In this document: piece by piece, positions 28,432 to 38,551 of the stretch
Layout: each line of letters opens with the position of its first letter
How positions within the stretch are numbered: the stretch's first letter is position 1
NCBI RefSeq assembly: GCF_014197015.1
Contig: NZ_JACIET010000003.1
Coordinates: 62,001-126,000 of the forward strand
Reading direction: 5' to 3'
Origin: Niveibacterium umoris
Lineage (GTDB): Bacteria; Pseudomonadota; Gammaproteobacteria; Burkholderiales; Rhodocyclaceae
DNA: 64,000 nt
Program-made: the position numbers and the translations under genes
The notes under the pieces: generated by a model
Told to the model about the DNA's origin: nothing
The model's database searches: none
Seen by the model: the letters and a program-made list of their open reading frames with translations, nothing else

Positions 28432-29827
28432 CCTTGGCGATCCTCTGATCCATCCAGGCACCGCCCAGCGCACGGTAGAGATCAACCGACGCCCCCAGCA
28501 CGGCGCCTTGTGTGGCGATGCGGTTGAGGTCTGCGGAGAACAGCGCACGGTCGGCGTCGATGACTTCGAGATAACTGGTATAGCCATTCTCGTACCGCAA
28601 ATGGGCCAGTTCCGAGTAGCGCGTCAGCGACTGCACCTGACGCACCGATGCCGCGAGCTGCTCGCGCAGCTTCACCCGCGACACCAGCGCATCGTCGACC
28701 TCGCGGAAGGCGTTCTGCACCGTCTTCTGGTACTGCGCGACGACCGCTTCGCGCGTGGCTTTTGCGCTGTCGACGCCGGCGCCGATACGCCCGGCATCGA
28801 AGATCGGCTGCGTCAGACCCGCAACGCCGTTCCACACGGTGGTGCCGCTCTCGAACAGCGAAGACAGATCGTTGCTTGCGGCGCCGAAGAGCCCGGTCAG
28901 GCTGATGCGCGGGAACCACGCCAGCCTTGCCGCGTCCACCCTCGCGTCAGCCGCGGCGAGCTGGGCCTCGGCCGAACGCAAATCCGGGCGACGCGCCAGC
29001 AGTTGCGACGGCAGCCCTGCGGGAACCTCCGGGTCGCTCAGATCGCCGAGCGCCTTGCCACGTGCGATCGGCCCCGGGTTGCGGCCGAGCAGCACCGACA
29101 GCGCATTCTCGCCGCGCGCAATCGCCGCTTCGATCTGCGGCACCGCGGCCACCGCCTGCTCGTATTCCGAGCGCACCTGCGACAGTTCGACCTCGGACAC
29201 CACGCCGCCGTCGAATCGCAGCTGGAACAGGTCGAGACTCTGCTTGCGCAGCGCGAGCGTGCGCTTGGAAATGTCGAGCTGGCCATCGAGTTGCAGCAGC
29301 GTGAAGTAGCCCTGCGCCACCGAAGACGCGAGCGATAGCCACACACCGCGCTGCACTTCGCGCTGTGCGAGCAGGTCAGCGCGTGCGGCGTCCGTGGCAC
29401 GGCTCAGCCTGCCCCACAGATCAATCTCCCAGGAGAGATTCACGCCGACACTGAAGACGTTGCTGGTGTGGATCGGATAGTCACCGCGCTGTCCGCGCCC
29501 CGCCTGAGCGCCGACTCCGACTTGGGGAAAGCGATCCGCACTGGTGGCCGTGACGCGTGCCCGGTAGTTCTCGACGTTGGCCGCGGCGATGCGCACATCC
29601 GGGTTCGCCTTGAAGGCCTGCTCGACCAGATCGTTGAGCACCGGGTCCGCGTAGGCGAGCCAGAAGTCCTTCGCGAGCACGCTCTCGGCGTCGCCGTCCG
29701 GCGCTTGCGTGCGCCAGTTCTCGCTCGCTGCCACCGGCGCCTTGGTTTCGCTGTGGATCAGTGCGCAGCCGCCCAGCAACGACGCGAGGGCGACGCTGAT
29801 CACGGAGCACTGGAAGGTCTTAGTCAT
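28424..29827 (-). CDS. oprM: Outer membrane efflux lipoprotein, NodT/OprM family
   Basis: A 467-residue outer-membrane factor of a tripartite efflux pump. It has a lipoprotein signal with lipobox LLGGC, two homologous TolC-type repeats with long helical hairpins, and family motifs such as GVNLSWEIDLWGRLSR and GLPSQLLARRPDLRSAEAQLAAA. It forms the channel docked to the AcrB/AcrA-type proteins encoded upstream. Start ATG 29827 overlaps the pump stop by 8 bp. OprM is used as a family name; orthology to a particular pump is not claimed. Confidence 0.95.
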   Translation of the reverse strand: MTKTFQCSVISVALASLLGGCALIHSETKAPVAASENWRTQAPDGDAESVLAKDFWLAYADPVLNDLVEQAFKANPDVRIAAANVENYRARVTATSADRFPQVGVGAQAGRGQRGDYPIHTSNVFSVGVNLSWEIDLWGRLSRATDAARADLLAQREVQRGVWLSLASSVAQGYFTLLQLDGQLDISKRTLALRKQSLDLFQLRFDGGVVSEVELSQVRSEYEQAVAAVPQIEAAIARGENALSVLLGRNPGPIARGKALGDLSDPEVPAGLPSQLLARRPDLRSAEAQLAAADARVDAARLAWFPRISLTGLFGAASNDLSSLFESGTTVWNGVAGLTQPIFDAGRIGAGVDSAKATREAVVAQYQKTVQNAFREVDDALVSRVKLREQLAASVRQVQSLTRYSELAHLRYENGYTSYLEVIDADRALFSADLNRIATQGAVLGASVDLYRALGGAWMDQRIAKGG

Positions 29828-32800
29828 GATGCGCCTCCCCCGACTCGGCCTTCTTGCCAATGAGCTTCTCGGCCAGCGATTGAACCATCACGAAGAACAG
29901 CGGCACGAAGAACAGCGCCAGCGAGGTCGCACCGATCATGCCGCCGATCAGTCCGGTGCCGATCGAATGCCGCGAATTGGCACCCGCGCCGGTCGCGATC
30001 GCCAGCGGCACCGCGCCAGCGATGAAGGCCAAGGACGTCATCACGATCGGTCGCAATCGCAATCGCGCCGCCTCTACCGCCGCTTCGACGATCGGCAGCC
30101 CCTCCTGCCGCTTGAGCACCGCGAACTCCACGATCAGGATCGCGTTCTTCGCCGCCAGGCCCACCAAGGTGACGAGGCCAACCTGGAAGTAGATATCGTT
30201 TTCCAGACCCCGCAGGAAGATCGCCACCAGCGCACCGAAAATGCCGAAGGGCACGGCGGTGATCACCGAGAACGGCAGGCCCCAGGACTCGTACTGCGCC
30301 GCGAGGATCAGGAACACCATGATGATGCCGAAGGCGAACACGATCGCGGTGGTGCCGCCCGCCTGCTTCTCCTCGTAGGCAAGGCCAGACCAGGCAAACG
30401 AGAAACCGTCCGGCAAGGTTTCCGCCGCCACCTCCTCCATCGCCTGGATCGCCTGCCCCGAGCTGTAGCCCGCTGCGGCGTTGCCAGTGACCTTGGCGGC
30501 CGAGAAGCCGTTGAAGCGGCTGATCAGCTCAGCGCCGGTGGTGAAGTGGGTTGTGGTGACCGCCGAGAGTGGCAGCATCTTGCCGCCAGACTGCCGCACA
30601 TAGATGTTCTGCAGGTCGGCCGGCGATTCGCGGTACTTCGGCTCGGCCTGCAAGATCACCTGGAACACGCGCGAGAAGGCGTTGTACTGGCTCACGTAGA
30701 GCGAACCAAACAGGGTCTGCATCGCGGCATACACGTCCTGCACCGGCACGCCAAGTGTCTCTGCGCGATTGCGATCCACGTCGACCTTCAGCTGGCGAGA
30801 CGCCGCGTTGACCAGCGTGGTCATGTCCGCCAGTTCAGGCCGCTTCTTCGCCGCCGCCACAAACGCCTTGGTCACCCGGTCGACTTCCGCATAGTCCGCA
30901 CCGCCCTTGCTCTGGATCCAGAACTCGAAGCCGCCCGAACTGCCCAGCCCTGGAATCGGCGGTGGCATCAAGGGCACCACCACGCCATCCTGGATCGAAG
31001 CACTGGCCTTACGCACCTGATACACCGCCGCTTTGGCCGACGCACGCAGCCCGCCGCCGCGCTCCTCGAAAGGCTTCATCTCGACGAAGACGATGCCTGC
31101 GCTCGACTTCATCTGGTTATCGATCATGCTGAAGCCGGGAATCGACGAGGTATTGCGCACCATTGGCAGCTTCGCGAAATCCTCAGCCACCCGCTCGGTG
31201 GTCTTTTGCGTGCGGTCCAGACTTGCCGCGTCGGGCAGGATCGTCGCGGCGAGCACGTAGCCCTGGTCTTCCATCGGCACGAAAGAGCCCGGGATGTGCT
31301 TGAAGAGCCCGAGAATCGCCACGACCATCACGCCAAACACCAGCATCGCCAGCGCCACCCGCTTGATCGTGAGCTGCACGCCGGCGGCGTAGCTGGCCGT
31401 CATGCGCTCGAAAACGCGGTTGAACCAGCGGAAGAAGCGGTTCGGTTCGCCGTGTTGGGGCTTCAGCATCAGGGCCGCCATCGCCGGCGTGAGCGTGAGC
31501 GCCACAAAGCCCGAGAGCGCCACCGAGATCACGATGGTGATGGCGAACTGCTTGTACAGCAGCCCGGTGGTGCCGCTGATGAAGGCGACAGGGATGAACA
31601 CGGCCGAGAGCACCAGCACGATCGCGATCACCGGCCCGGTCACTTCGTCCATCGCCTTGAAGGCGGCGTCGCGCGGCGAAAGCTTGAACTCGTGCATGTT
31701 GCGTTCGACGTTCTCGATCACGACGATCGCGTCATCCACCACGATACCGATCGCGAGCACCAGGCCGAACAGCGTCAGCATGTTGATCGAGAAACCCAGC
31801 AGCGTCATGCCGACGAAGGTGCCGACCAGCGACACCACCACCGCGATCGTCGGGATCACCGTTGCGCGGAAATTCTGCAGGAACAGGTACACCACCAGCA
31901 CTACCAGCACCACCGCCTCGAAGAGCGTGTGCACCACTTCGTTGATCGAGTCCTGCACGAAGGTGGTGGTATCGAGCGAGACAAGGTAGTCCATCCCTTC
32001 AGGGAAAGTCTTCTTCATCTCGGCCATCGTCGCGCGCACGTTCTTCGCCACATCCAGTGCGTTGGAGCCGGCCTGCTGATACACCGCAATCAGGGTGGTC
32101 GGCTTGCCGTTCATCGTGGCGCGGACAAGGTAATCCTTCTGCCCCACTTCAGCGCGACCGACATCACCCAGACGCACGATCGCCGCGCCCTTGGCATCTG
32201 TGCGCAGGATGATGCGTTCGAACTGGGTCGGGTCGGCGAAGCGTCCGCCGGCCACCACCGGGAAGGTCAGTTCGACCGGGCGATCCGTCGGTGAAGCGCC
32301 AACGCGGCCGATACCGAACTGCTGGTTCTGCGCCGACACGGCGCGCTGGATGTCGGTCGGCGTGATGCCCAGCGCCGCCATGCGATCGGGCTTGAGCCAG
32401 ATGCGCATCGCCAGGTCCGGCACGCCCATGATCGAGGCCTGGTTGGCGCCCGGCACACGCTTGATCGCATCGAGCACATACACGTTCGCATAGTTCGCAA
32501 TCGTCTTGTCGTCGAAACGGCCATCCGGCGAATACAGGCCCAGCAGCATCAGGAAGCTGTTGGAGCGCTTCGCGACGCTGACACCGGCTTTCTGCACGAT
32601 GTCGGGCAGCTGCGTCATCGCCAGGCTGATGCGGTTCTGCACCTGTACCTGCGCGATGTCCGGGTCGGTACCAACCTTGAAGTACACCGTCAGCGAGTAC
32701 TGACCCGCAGCCGAACTGGTCGACTGCATGTACATCATGTTGTCGACGCCGTTGATCTGCGCTTCGAGCGGCGCGGCCACCGAGTCTTCGATGGTCTTCG

Positions 32801-32963
32801 CGTCTGCACCCGGGTAGGCGGTGGAGATCGTGACCTGCACCGGCGAGATGTCGGGGTATTGCGCAATCGGCAGCGAATACATCGCCGCGAGGCCCGCGAT
32901 CGTGAGCACGATCGAGAGCACCGAGGCGAGAATCGGCCGCCGGATGCAAAGGTGGGAGATCAT
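29820..32963 (-). CDS. RND multidrug efflux permease (AcrB/MexB, HAE-1 family)
   Basis: A 1047-residue inner-membrane RND pump of the HAE-1 class. It has 12 helices in two repeats with two large periplasmic loops, ASILSIVLTIAGL at the first helix, the proton-relay aspartates in GIVVDDAIVVIENVERN (helix 4), and GGMIGATSLALFFVPLFF at the end. Length is exactly that of AcrB/MexB. These pumps export hydrophobic and amphiphilic compounds; substrates cannot be predicted here. It lies between the adaptor gene (12 bp) and the outer-membrane factor gene (overlap). No local TetR or MarR regulator is found. Confidence 0.97.
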   Translation of the reverse strand: MISHLCIRRPILASVLSIVLTIAGLAAMYSLPIAQYPDISPVQVTISTAYPGADAKTIEDSVAAPLEAQINGVDNMMYMQSTSSAAGQYSLTVYFKVGTDPDIAQVQVQNRISLAMTQLPDIVQKAGVSVAKRSNSFLMLLGLYSPDGRFDDKTIANYANVYVLDAIKRVPGANQASIMGVPDLAMRIWLKPDRMAALGITPTDIQRAVSAQNQQFGIGRVGASPTDRPVELTFPVVAGGRFADPTQFERIILRTDAKGAAIVRLGDVGRAEVGQKDYLVRATMNGKPTTLIAVYQQAGSNALDVAKNVRATMAEMKKTFPEGMDYLVSLDTTTFVQDSINEVVHTLFEAVVLVVLVVYLFLQNFRATVIPTIAVVVSLVGTFVGMTLLGFSINMLTLFGLVLAIGIVVDDAIVVIENVERNMHEFKLSPRDAAFKAMDEVTGPVIAIVLVLSAVFIPVAFISGTTGLLYKQFAITIVISVALSGFVALTLTPAMAALMLKPQHGEPNRFFRWFNRVFERMTASYAAGVQLTIKRVALAMLVFGVMVVAILGLFKHIPGSFVPMEDQGYVLAATILPDAASLDRTQKTTERVAEDFAKLPMVRNTSSIPGFSMIDNQMKSSAGIVFVEMKPFEERGGGLRASAKAAVYQVRKASASIQDGVVVPLMPPPIPGLGSSGGFEFWIQSKGGADYAEVDRVTKAFVAAAKKRPELADMTTLVNAASRQLKVDVDRNRAETLGVPVQDVYAAMQTLFGSLYVSQYNAFSRVFQVILQAEPKYRESPADLQNIYVRQSGGKMLPLSAVTTTHFTTGAELISRFNGFSAAKVTGNAAAGYSSGQAIQAMEEVAAETLPDGFSFAWSGLAYEEKQAGGTTAIVFAFGIIMVFLILAAQYESWGLPFSVITAVPFGIFGALVAIFLRGLENDIYFQVGLVTLVGLAAKNAILIVEFAVLKRQEGLPIVEAAVEAARLRLRPIVMTSLAFIAGAVPLAIATGAGANSRHSIGTGLIGGMIGATSLALFFVPLFFVMVQSLAEKLIGKKAESGEAHHD

Positions 32964-32975
32964 CGTGTGGCTCCC

Positions 32976-34223
32976 TTACTTTGCAGCAGGCTGCGACTGG
33001 TCTGCGGGCGGTGCCGTCAGCAGCGCATCGGGTGTTACCCGATAGGCCTCGAGCGTCTTCACCACCTTGACCGGCACATCCGGCCGCAGTTTCATGCCGC
33101 CGTCGACCACCAGGTTGTCGCCGCCTTTGAGGCCCTGCGACACCACCCAGTTCTCGCCCTGCATCGAGGCAAGCTGCAGCGGCCTGACCTGTGCCTTGCC
33201 CTGCGCATCCACCACGAAGGCCAGATTGCCCTGAGCGGTCTGCAGCACCGCGCGCTGCGGCACAACGATGCCGTTGAGGCGATAGGCGCCATGCAGGCGC
33301 ACCCGCACGAACTGGCCCGGACGCAGTGCGCCCTTCGCGTTCGGCAATTCCGCGCGCGCCAGGAAGGTGCCCGTCTCCTGGCTGAACGAGGCGTCGGTGA
33401 AGGTCAGGCGGCCGGTTTCATCGAAGCGCGAGCCATCGGCGAGCACTACCTCGACGCGGTAATCGCCTTCCTTCGGCGCACGCACGACCCCCTTCTTCAC
33501 CATCTCGCCAAACTGCAGCGCCTGGTTCTCGGAGATGCTGAAGTTCACCCGCATCGGCGAGAGCGCCGCCACGTAGGTCAGCAGACTGTTCTGCGGATCG
33601 AGGTAGGTGCCTTCGGCCACCTTGGCAAAACTGGCCAACCCACTCACTGGGGAGCGGATCGAGGTGTAGGAGAGATTCAGCTCGGCGGTGATCACACTCG
33701 CCTTGGCAGCCTCGACACCAGCGGCCGCCGCGCGATAGTTACCGATTGCATCGTCACGATCCTTCTGGCTCACCGCGTTCTTTTCGGCCAGCGGTTCGAT
33801 GCGCTTGCGGTTGGCCTCGGCGGTGACCAGACGCGCCTCCTCCTGCGCCAACTGGGCCTTTGCCACCTGCAGCTGCGCCTCGAAGGGCTTGCGATCGAGC
33901 TGGAACAGCGGCTGCCCTTCCTTGACCATCGCCCCTTCGCGATATTCCCGCTTCTCGAGGAAGCCGCTGACCCGCGCGCGGATCTCGACCTGCCGTGAGC
34001 TTTCGGTCTGGCCGACGAATTCCGGCACGATCGGCACGTCCTGCACCGTCACCGGCTGCACCGTCACCTCCGGCGGCTCGTTACCCAAAGCGGGAGGTTT
34101 TCCCATACCGCAGGCAGAAAGCAACACTGCCGTGCAAAGCACGGCAGTGACAGGGGCAAATTCGGCGAAATCCAAACGGGCGCGGCTGGGTGCCCGCAGA
34201 CGGGCAATGGACGGCAGTGACAT
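32976..34223 (-). CDS. RND efflux periplasmic adaptor subunit (AcrA/MexA family)
   Basis: A 415-residue membrane-fusion protein with a lipoprotein signal (lipobox LLSACG near residue 35-38). The barrel-sandwich hybrid (lipoyl) halves flank an alpha hairpin (about residues 120-190), followed by the beta-barrel and membrane-proximal domains; SRQVEIRARVSGFLEKREYREG is the typical first lipoyl half. It links the RND pump to the OprM-like channel. It is the first gene of the four-gene operon. The long N-terminus before the hydrophobic core suggests that translation may start at a later codon, but no better start was evident. Confidence 0.95.
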   Translation of the reverse strand: MSLPSIARLRAPSRARLDFAEFAPVTAVLCTAVLLSACGMGKPPALGNEPPEVTVQPVTVQDVPIVPEFVGQTESSRQVEIRARVSGFLEKREYREGAMVKEGQPLFQLDRKPFEAQLQVAKAQLAQEEARLVTAEANRKRIEPLAEKNAVSQKDRDDAIGNYRAAAAGVEAAKASVITAELNLSYTSIRSPVSGLASFAKVAEGTYLDPQNSLLTYVAALSPMRVNFSISENQALQFGEMVKKGVVRAPKEGDYRVEVVLADGSRFDETGRLTFTDASFSQETGTFLARAELPNAKGALRPGQFVRVRLHGAYRLNGIVVPQRAVLQTAQGNLAFVVDAQGKAQVRPLQLASMQGENWVVSQGLKGGDNLVVDGGMKLRPDVPVKVVKTLEAYRVTPDALLTAPPADQSQPAAK

Positions 34224-34381
34224 CGTGACTCCTCATTTCACGCTGTCGGAGCCCGGCCCGATACGGCCAAGCACGGCTCCGTTTTCTCGAAGAAGGGGCA
34301 AAACCTGGGCCGCCTGTCTGTGCGACCGAAAACATCGCATGACGTGCTGTCATCGAAACCTGCCAGCACAGCCGCCCTACA

Positions 34382-34400
34382 CGCTAATCCACCATTAGCG
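34382..34400. promoter_or_regulatory. Inverted repeat in the RND operon upstream region
   Basis: CGCTAAT and ATTAGCG form a perfect 7-bp inverted repeat with a 5-bp spacer. It lies in the 220-bp gap between the end of dnaE and the adaptor gene, where the pump promoter must be. It could be a regulator site; it lacks a T tract and is unlikely to be a terminator. Confidence 0.35.
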
Positions 34401-34443
34401 ACAATTGCAACCCGAAGATCGCGGGATCGCGCCGCCGCTCCCC

Positions 34444-37400
34444 TCAGTTGTAGATAATCTCGACCGCTTCGGGACTCAGCCAGTCGCGCAGGTTTTCGAG
34501 CAGCGGTTCTTCCAGGCGGACTTTCCAGCCCTGGCCAAAGGGCAGATCGGCCTCGGCCGCCGCGTTACGGTAGCGCAGTCGGATCGGGCAACCGGCCACG
34601 CCCTCGCCCTGCGCGCGGTACTGCGCCAGCAGGGTTTCGAGACGCTCCGCGGCGGCGCGCGGGCCACCACTGCTGGCCACTTCGCCATTGATCGCGAGCT
34701 TGAGCGTGCGGGCGAAACGCGCGCGCGCCTCACCCAGCGTCATCAACTTGTCGGCGATGATGCGCAGGCCGCCGGTGAAGTCATCGTGGCTGACCTTGGC
34801 TTCGACGATCAGCACTTCGTCCTGCACGATGCGGCCCTTGTTGGCCTCCAGCACTTCGGCAAACACCGACACTTCAAGCTGCGCGGTGCCGTCATCAAGC
34901 TGCACGAAGCACATCTTGCCGCGGTTGCCGATCTTGATGCGCTGGCCGGACACCACACCGGCAAATACCTGCGGCTCCTTCTGCGGCTCCAGCCGCGCCA
35001 GCGGTTTGCGGATGAAGCGCGCGACTTCGGCCTTGAAGGCGTTGTAGGGGTGGCCGGAGAGGAAGAAGCCGATCGCGGTCTTCTCCTCCATCAACTGTTC
35101 GCGCTCCTTCCAGGGGCGCGCCTCGACATACTGGATCGCCTGCGATTCGGCGTGCTCCGGCGCGTCGAACAGCCCCACCTGGGCGGCGTTCGCGGCGGCC
35201 TGCTCGGCGGCTTCCATGGCGATGCCGACCGACGCGATCAGGCGCGCACGGTGGGTATCCAGGGTATCGAAAGCGCCGGCACGGATCAGCGCTTCGACCA
35301 CGCGACGATTCACCGCACGGCGGTCCACCCGCTTGCAGAAGTCGAACAGATCCTTGAACGGACCACCCTCTTTGCGTGCCGCGAGGATCGCGTTCACCGC
35401 CGGCTCACCGACGCCCTTCACGCCCCCTAGACCGTAGCGGATCGTTTTCGCGTCGGTCGGCTCGAAACGGTAGTTCGAGGCATTCACGTCGGGCGGCAGC
35501 ACCTTGATGCCGTTGGCCACGGTGTCTTCGAAGAAGATCTTCACCGTGTCGGTGTTGTCCATATCCGCCGACATGGTGGCGGCCATGAAGGCCGCGCAGT
35601 GATGGGCCTTGAGCCAAGCGGTGTGATAGGTGACGACTGCATACGCGGCGGTGTGCGACTTGTTGAAGCCGTACTCCGCGAACTTGGTCATCAGGTCGAA
35701 CAGGCGCTCGGCCAGTTCCGGGTCGTAGCCCTGTTTCTTGGCCCCTTCCGCAATCGTCGTGCGGTGCTTGGCCATTTCCTCGGGCTTCTTCTTGCCCATC
35801 GCCCGGCGCAGCATGTCCGCACCACCGAGGGTGTATCCCCCGATGATCTGCGAGATCTGCATCACCTGTTCCTGATACACGATCACGCCGTAAGTCGGCG
35901 ACAGACAGCCTTCAAGCGCCGGGTGGTAATAGTCGATCGCCTGCTGGCCCTTTTTCCGCAGGATGAAGTCGTCCACCATGCCGGAGCCGAGCGGGCCCGG
36001 GCGATAGAGCGCCAACACAGCGATGATGTCTTCGAAACGGTCCGGCCCGAGCTTCTTCAGAAGCTTCTTCATGCCGTCCGATTCCACCTGGAAGATCGCG
36101 GTGGTGTTCGCGTCTTTCAGGATCTGGTAGGCCGCCGGGTCGCCGAAACCCAGCGACATCAGGTCGACCTTTTCGCCGGTCAGGCGCTCGACGTATTCGA
36201 GCGCGAGCTTGATGATGGTGAGGTTGCGCAGGCCGAGGAAGTCGAACTTCACCAGGCCCACCTGCTCGACGTCGTCCTTGTCGTACTGCGACACCGGCGA
36301 GGCGTCTTCGCCATCGGCGATATACAGCGGACAGAAGTCGGTCAGCTTGCCCGGCGCGATCAGCACGCCCCCGGCGTGCATGCCGACACCGCGCGTCATG
36401 CCTTCGAGCGGCAGCGCCAGCTCCCACAGCTCGCGGATGGATTCGCCGTCACCCGGGTCGTCCATCATCTCCTTGATCGAAGGCTCCTGCTCCAGCGCTT
36501 CTTCGAGCGAGACCGGCTTGTTCTGCACCACCGGGATCGCCTTCGACAGCCGGTCGCACAGGCCGTAGGGCAGATCGAGCACGCGGCCGACGTCCCGCAC
36601 CACCGCCTTCGAGGCCATGGTGCCGAAGGTGGCAATCTGGCTCACCGCATCCTTGCCGTAGCGCTCGCGCACATACTCGATCACGCGCCAGCGGTTGTCC
36701 TGGCAGAAGTCGATGTCGAAGTCGGGCATCGACACCCGCTCGGGGTTGAGGAAGCGTTCGAACAGCAGCGCGTAGGCGGTCGGATCAATGTCGGTGATCT
36801 TCAGCGAATACGCGACCAGCGAGCCGGCACCGGAACCCCGCCCCGGCCCCACCGGCACGCCGTTGTTCTTGCCCCACTGGATGAAGTCCGCAACGATCAG
36901 GAAGTAACCGGGGAAGCCCATCTGGATGATGGTGTCGGTCTCGAACTTGAGCCGCGCCTCGTAGCGCGGTCGCTCGCGTTCGCGTTCTTCCGGATGGGGA
37001 TACAGCTCGATCAGGCGCTCTTCGAGACCCTTCTTCGCTTCGGCGACGAGGAAGTCGTCCAGCGTCATGCCTTCGGGCGTCGGGAACTGCGGCAGGAAGT
37101 TCTTGCCCAGCGTGATCGTCAGCGAACAGCGGCGCGCGATCTCGACCGAGTTGGTGAGCGCCTCCGGCAGATCCGCAAACAGCTCGGCCATCTCGGCCTG
37201 CGTCTTGAAATACTGTTCCTCGGTGAAATTCTTGGGCCGGCGGGTGTCGGCCAGCACATAGCCCTGCGCGATGCACACGCGGGCCTCGTGCGCCTTGAAG
37301 TCATCGCGCTTGAGGAACTGGATCGGGTGCGTTGCGACCACTGGCAAGTCCAGCTCGGCGGCCAGCGCGACCGCCTGCCGGATGTAGCTCTCGGTGCCGG

Positions 37401-37950
37401 GGTGGCCGGCACGCTGCACCTCGACGTAGAAGCTGTCCGGGAACAGCCGCGACCAGTCGCCCAGCAGGCGGCGGGCCGACTCGGTGTTGCCGGCGGCAAT
37501 CGCGGCCCCCACATCACCCAGCATTGCGCCGGAGAGGCAGATCAGGCCCGATGCGGCGCCGTTCTCGAACCATTCCTTGCGCATCTCGGCGCGGCCGCGG
37601 TGCTGGTTGTCGAGAAAGGACTTGGTCACGAGCTCGCACAACTGGCCGTAGCCCGCGCGGTGCTTGCAGATGAGCATCACGCGGAAGGGTTTTTCGCGAT
37701 CCGCGTCGTTGGTGATCCAGGCGTCCACTGCCGCCACCGGCTTGATGCCGGCGCCGCGACAGCCCTTGTAGTGCTTGACCATGCCGAAGAGGTTGGCAAG
37801 GTCAGAAATGCCCAGGGCCGGCATGCCATCGGCCGCGGCGGCCTTGATGGCGTCGTCGATGCGCACGATACCGTCCTCGATCGAGAACTCGGTATGCATG
37901 CGCAGATGAACAAAGGCGGGCTGGTGCGGGGCGGGTGCGGCAGAAGTCAT
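34444..37950 (-). CDS. dnaE: DNA polymerase III alpha subunit
   Basis: An 1168-residue replicative polymerase (DnaE1). The order is PHP domain (from residue 12, VHLRMHTEFSIEDG), palm with the catalytic aspartates in MPDFDIDFCQ at about 405-413, thumb and fingers with GRGSGAGSLVAYSL, helix-hairpin-helix (YGLGGVKGVGEPAVNAI, about 830) and an OB-fold near the C-terminus (VFAGVVSGQRIK). Length is typical of proteobacterial DnaE1. It is transcribed toward the RND operon, 220 bp away. Confidence 0.98.
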   Translation of the reverse strand: MTSAAPAPHQPAFVHLRMHTEFSIEDGIVRIDDAIKAAAADGMPALGISDLANLFGMVKHYKGCRGAGIKPVAAVDAWITNDADREKPFRVMLICKHRAGYGQLCELVTKSFLDNQHRGRAEMRKEWFENGAASGLICLSGAMLGDVGAAIAAGNTESARRLLGDWSRLFPDSFYVEVQRAGHPGTESYIRQAVALAAELDLPVVATHPIQFLKRDDFKAHEARVCIAQGYVLADTRRPKNFTEEQYFKTQAEMAELFADLPEALTNSVEIARRCSLTITLGKNFLPQFPTPEGMTLDDFLVAEAKKGLEERLIELYPHPEERERERPRYEARLKFETDTIIQMGFPGYFLIVADFIQWGKNNGVPVGPGRGSGAGSLVAYSLKITDIDPTAYALLFERFLNPERVSMPDFDIDFCQDNRWRVIEYVRERYGKDAVSQIATFGTMASKAVVRDVGRVLDLPYGLCDRLSKAIPVVQNKPVSLEEALEQEPSIKEMMDDPGDGESIRELWELALPLEGMTRGVGMHAGGVLIAPGKLTDFCPLYIADGEDASPVSQYDKDDVEQVGLVKFDFLGLRNLTIIKLALEYVERLTGEKVDLMSLGFGDPAAYQILKDANTTAIFQVESDGMKKLLKKLGPDRFEDIIAVLALYRPGPLGSGMVDDFILRKKGQQAIDYYHPALEGCLSPTYGVIVYQEQVMQISQIIGGYTLGGADMLRRAMGKKKPEEMAKHRTTIAEGAKKQGYDPELAERLFDLMTKFAEYGFNKSHTAAYAVVTYHTAWLKAHHCAAFMAATMSADMDNTDTVKIFFEDTVANGIKVLPPDVNASNYRFEPTDAKTIRYGLGGVKGVGEPAVNAILAARKEGGPFKDLFDFCKRVDRRAVNRRVVEALIRAGAFDTLDTHRARLIASVGIAMEAAEQAAANAAQVGLFDAPEHAESQAIQYVEARPWKEREQLMEEKTAIGFFLSGHPYNAFKAEVARFIRKPLARLEPQKEPQVFAGVVSGQRIKIGNRGKMCFVQLDDGTAQLEVSVFAEVLEANKGRIVQDEVLIVEAKVSHDDFTGGLRIIADKLMTLGEARARFARTLKLAINGEVASSGGPRAAAERLETLLAQYRAQGEGVAGCPIRLRYRNAAAEADLPFGQGWKVRLEEPLLENLRDWLSPEAVEIIYN

Positions 37951-38089
37951 CCGGCGATTTTACCTGTGCCGGCGAATCAATCCTTCACATTCCGGCGACC
38001 GCGCTGGTGCTGCCGCTCGCGCCGGCCTTACGTTACATTCTCGGCTTCGCCCCAGCCCGCGCACTGCCGCGTAACGAGAGGATCCCGAC

Positions 38090-38551
38090 ATGACGACCGC
38101 CACGGCGCGCCGCCAGACTGTGTGCAGCCTGCTCCTGACCATTGCCCTCGCCCTGGCTGCCGGAAACGCCTGCGCGCTGGACCTGATCACCGCCGAGGAA
38201 GCTGCGCGCCCGAAGGCCGACATTCCGAAGATGCGCGGCATCACCCGTGGCCCCAGCGTGACCCAGGAGGCACCGGCGCCGGACGCGGCCTCACTGGTGA
38301 CACCGCTGACGCTGAAGATCGCGTTCAAGGCGCGCGGTGGCGCAAAGATCGATCCGAAGACGGTGGAAATGACCTACCTCAGCACGCCACCGGTCGACCT
38401 GCTGCCGCGCGCCCGCGCCGGCGTCAGCGCCAGCGGCATCGCGCTGACCGACGTGCGCATGCCGCCCGGCACCCATCCGATACGGCTGCGCGTATCGGAC
38501 AGCGAAGGGCGCGAAACCGAAACCTTCCTGAAGCTGGACATCGCCAAATGA
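38090..38551 (+). CDS. Exported hypothetical protein, first gene of an envelope operon
   Basis: A 153-residue protein with a signal peptide (about residues 1-29, ending ACA-LDL) and a C-terminal region (about 70-153) predicted as all-beta, with the strand pattern of a small Ig-like sandwich (LTLKIAFKARGG... HPIRLRVSDSEGRETETFLKLDIAK). I do not recognise the family. Its stop overlaps the ATG of the next gene (ATGA), and a third gene follows within 25 bp, so the three products are probably produced together at the envelope. Confidence 0.75.
   Translation: MTTATARRQTVCSLLLTIALALAAGNACALDLITAEEAARPKADIPKMRGITRGPSVTQEAPAPDAASLVTPLTLKIAFKARGGAKIDPKTVEMTYLSTPPVDLLPRARAGVSASGIALTDVRMPPGTHPIRLRVSDSEGRETETFLKLDIAK

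Noticed and set aside
29709-32294. A long plus-strand frame opposite the RND pump gene
   Set aside because: Antisense shadow of a strongly supported 1047-residue pump; composition is His/Arg-rich and featureless.
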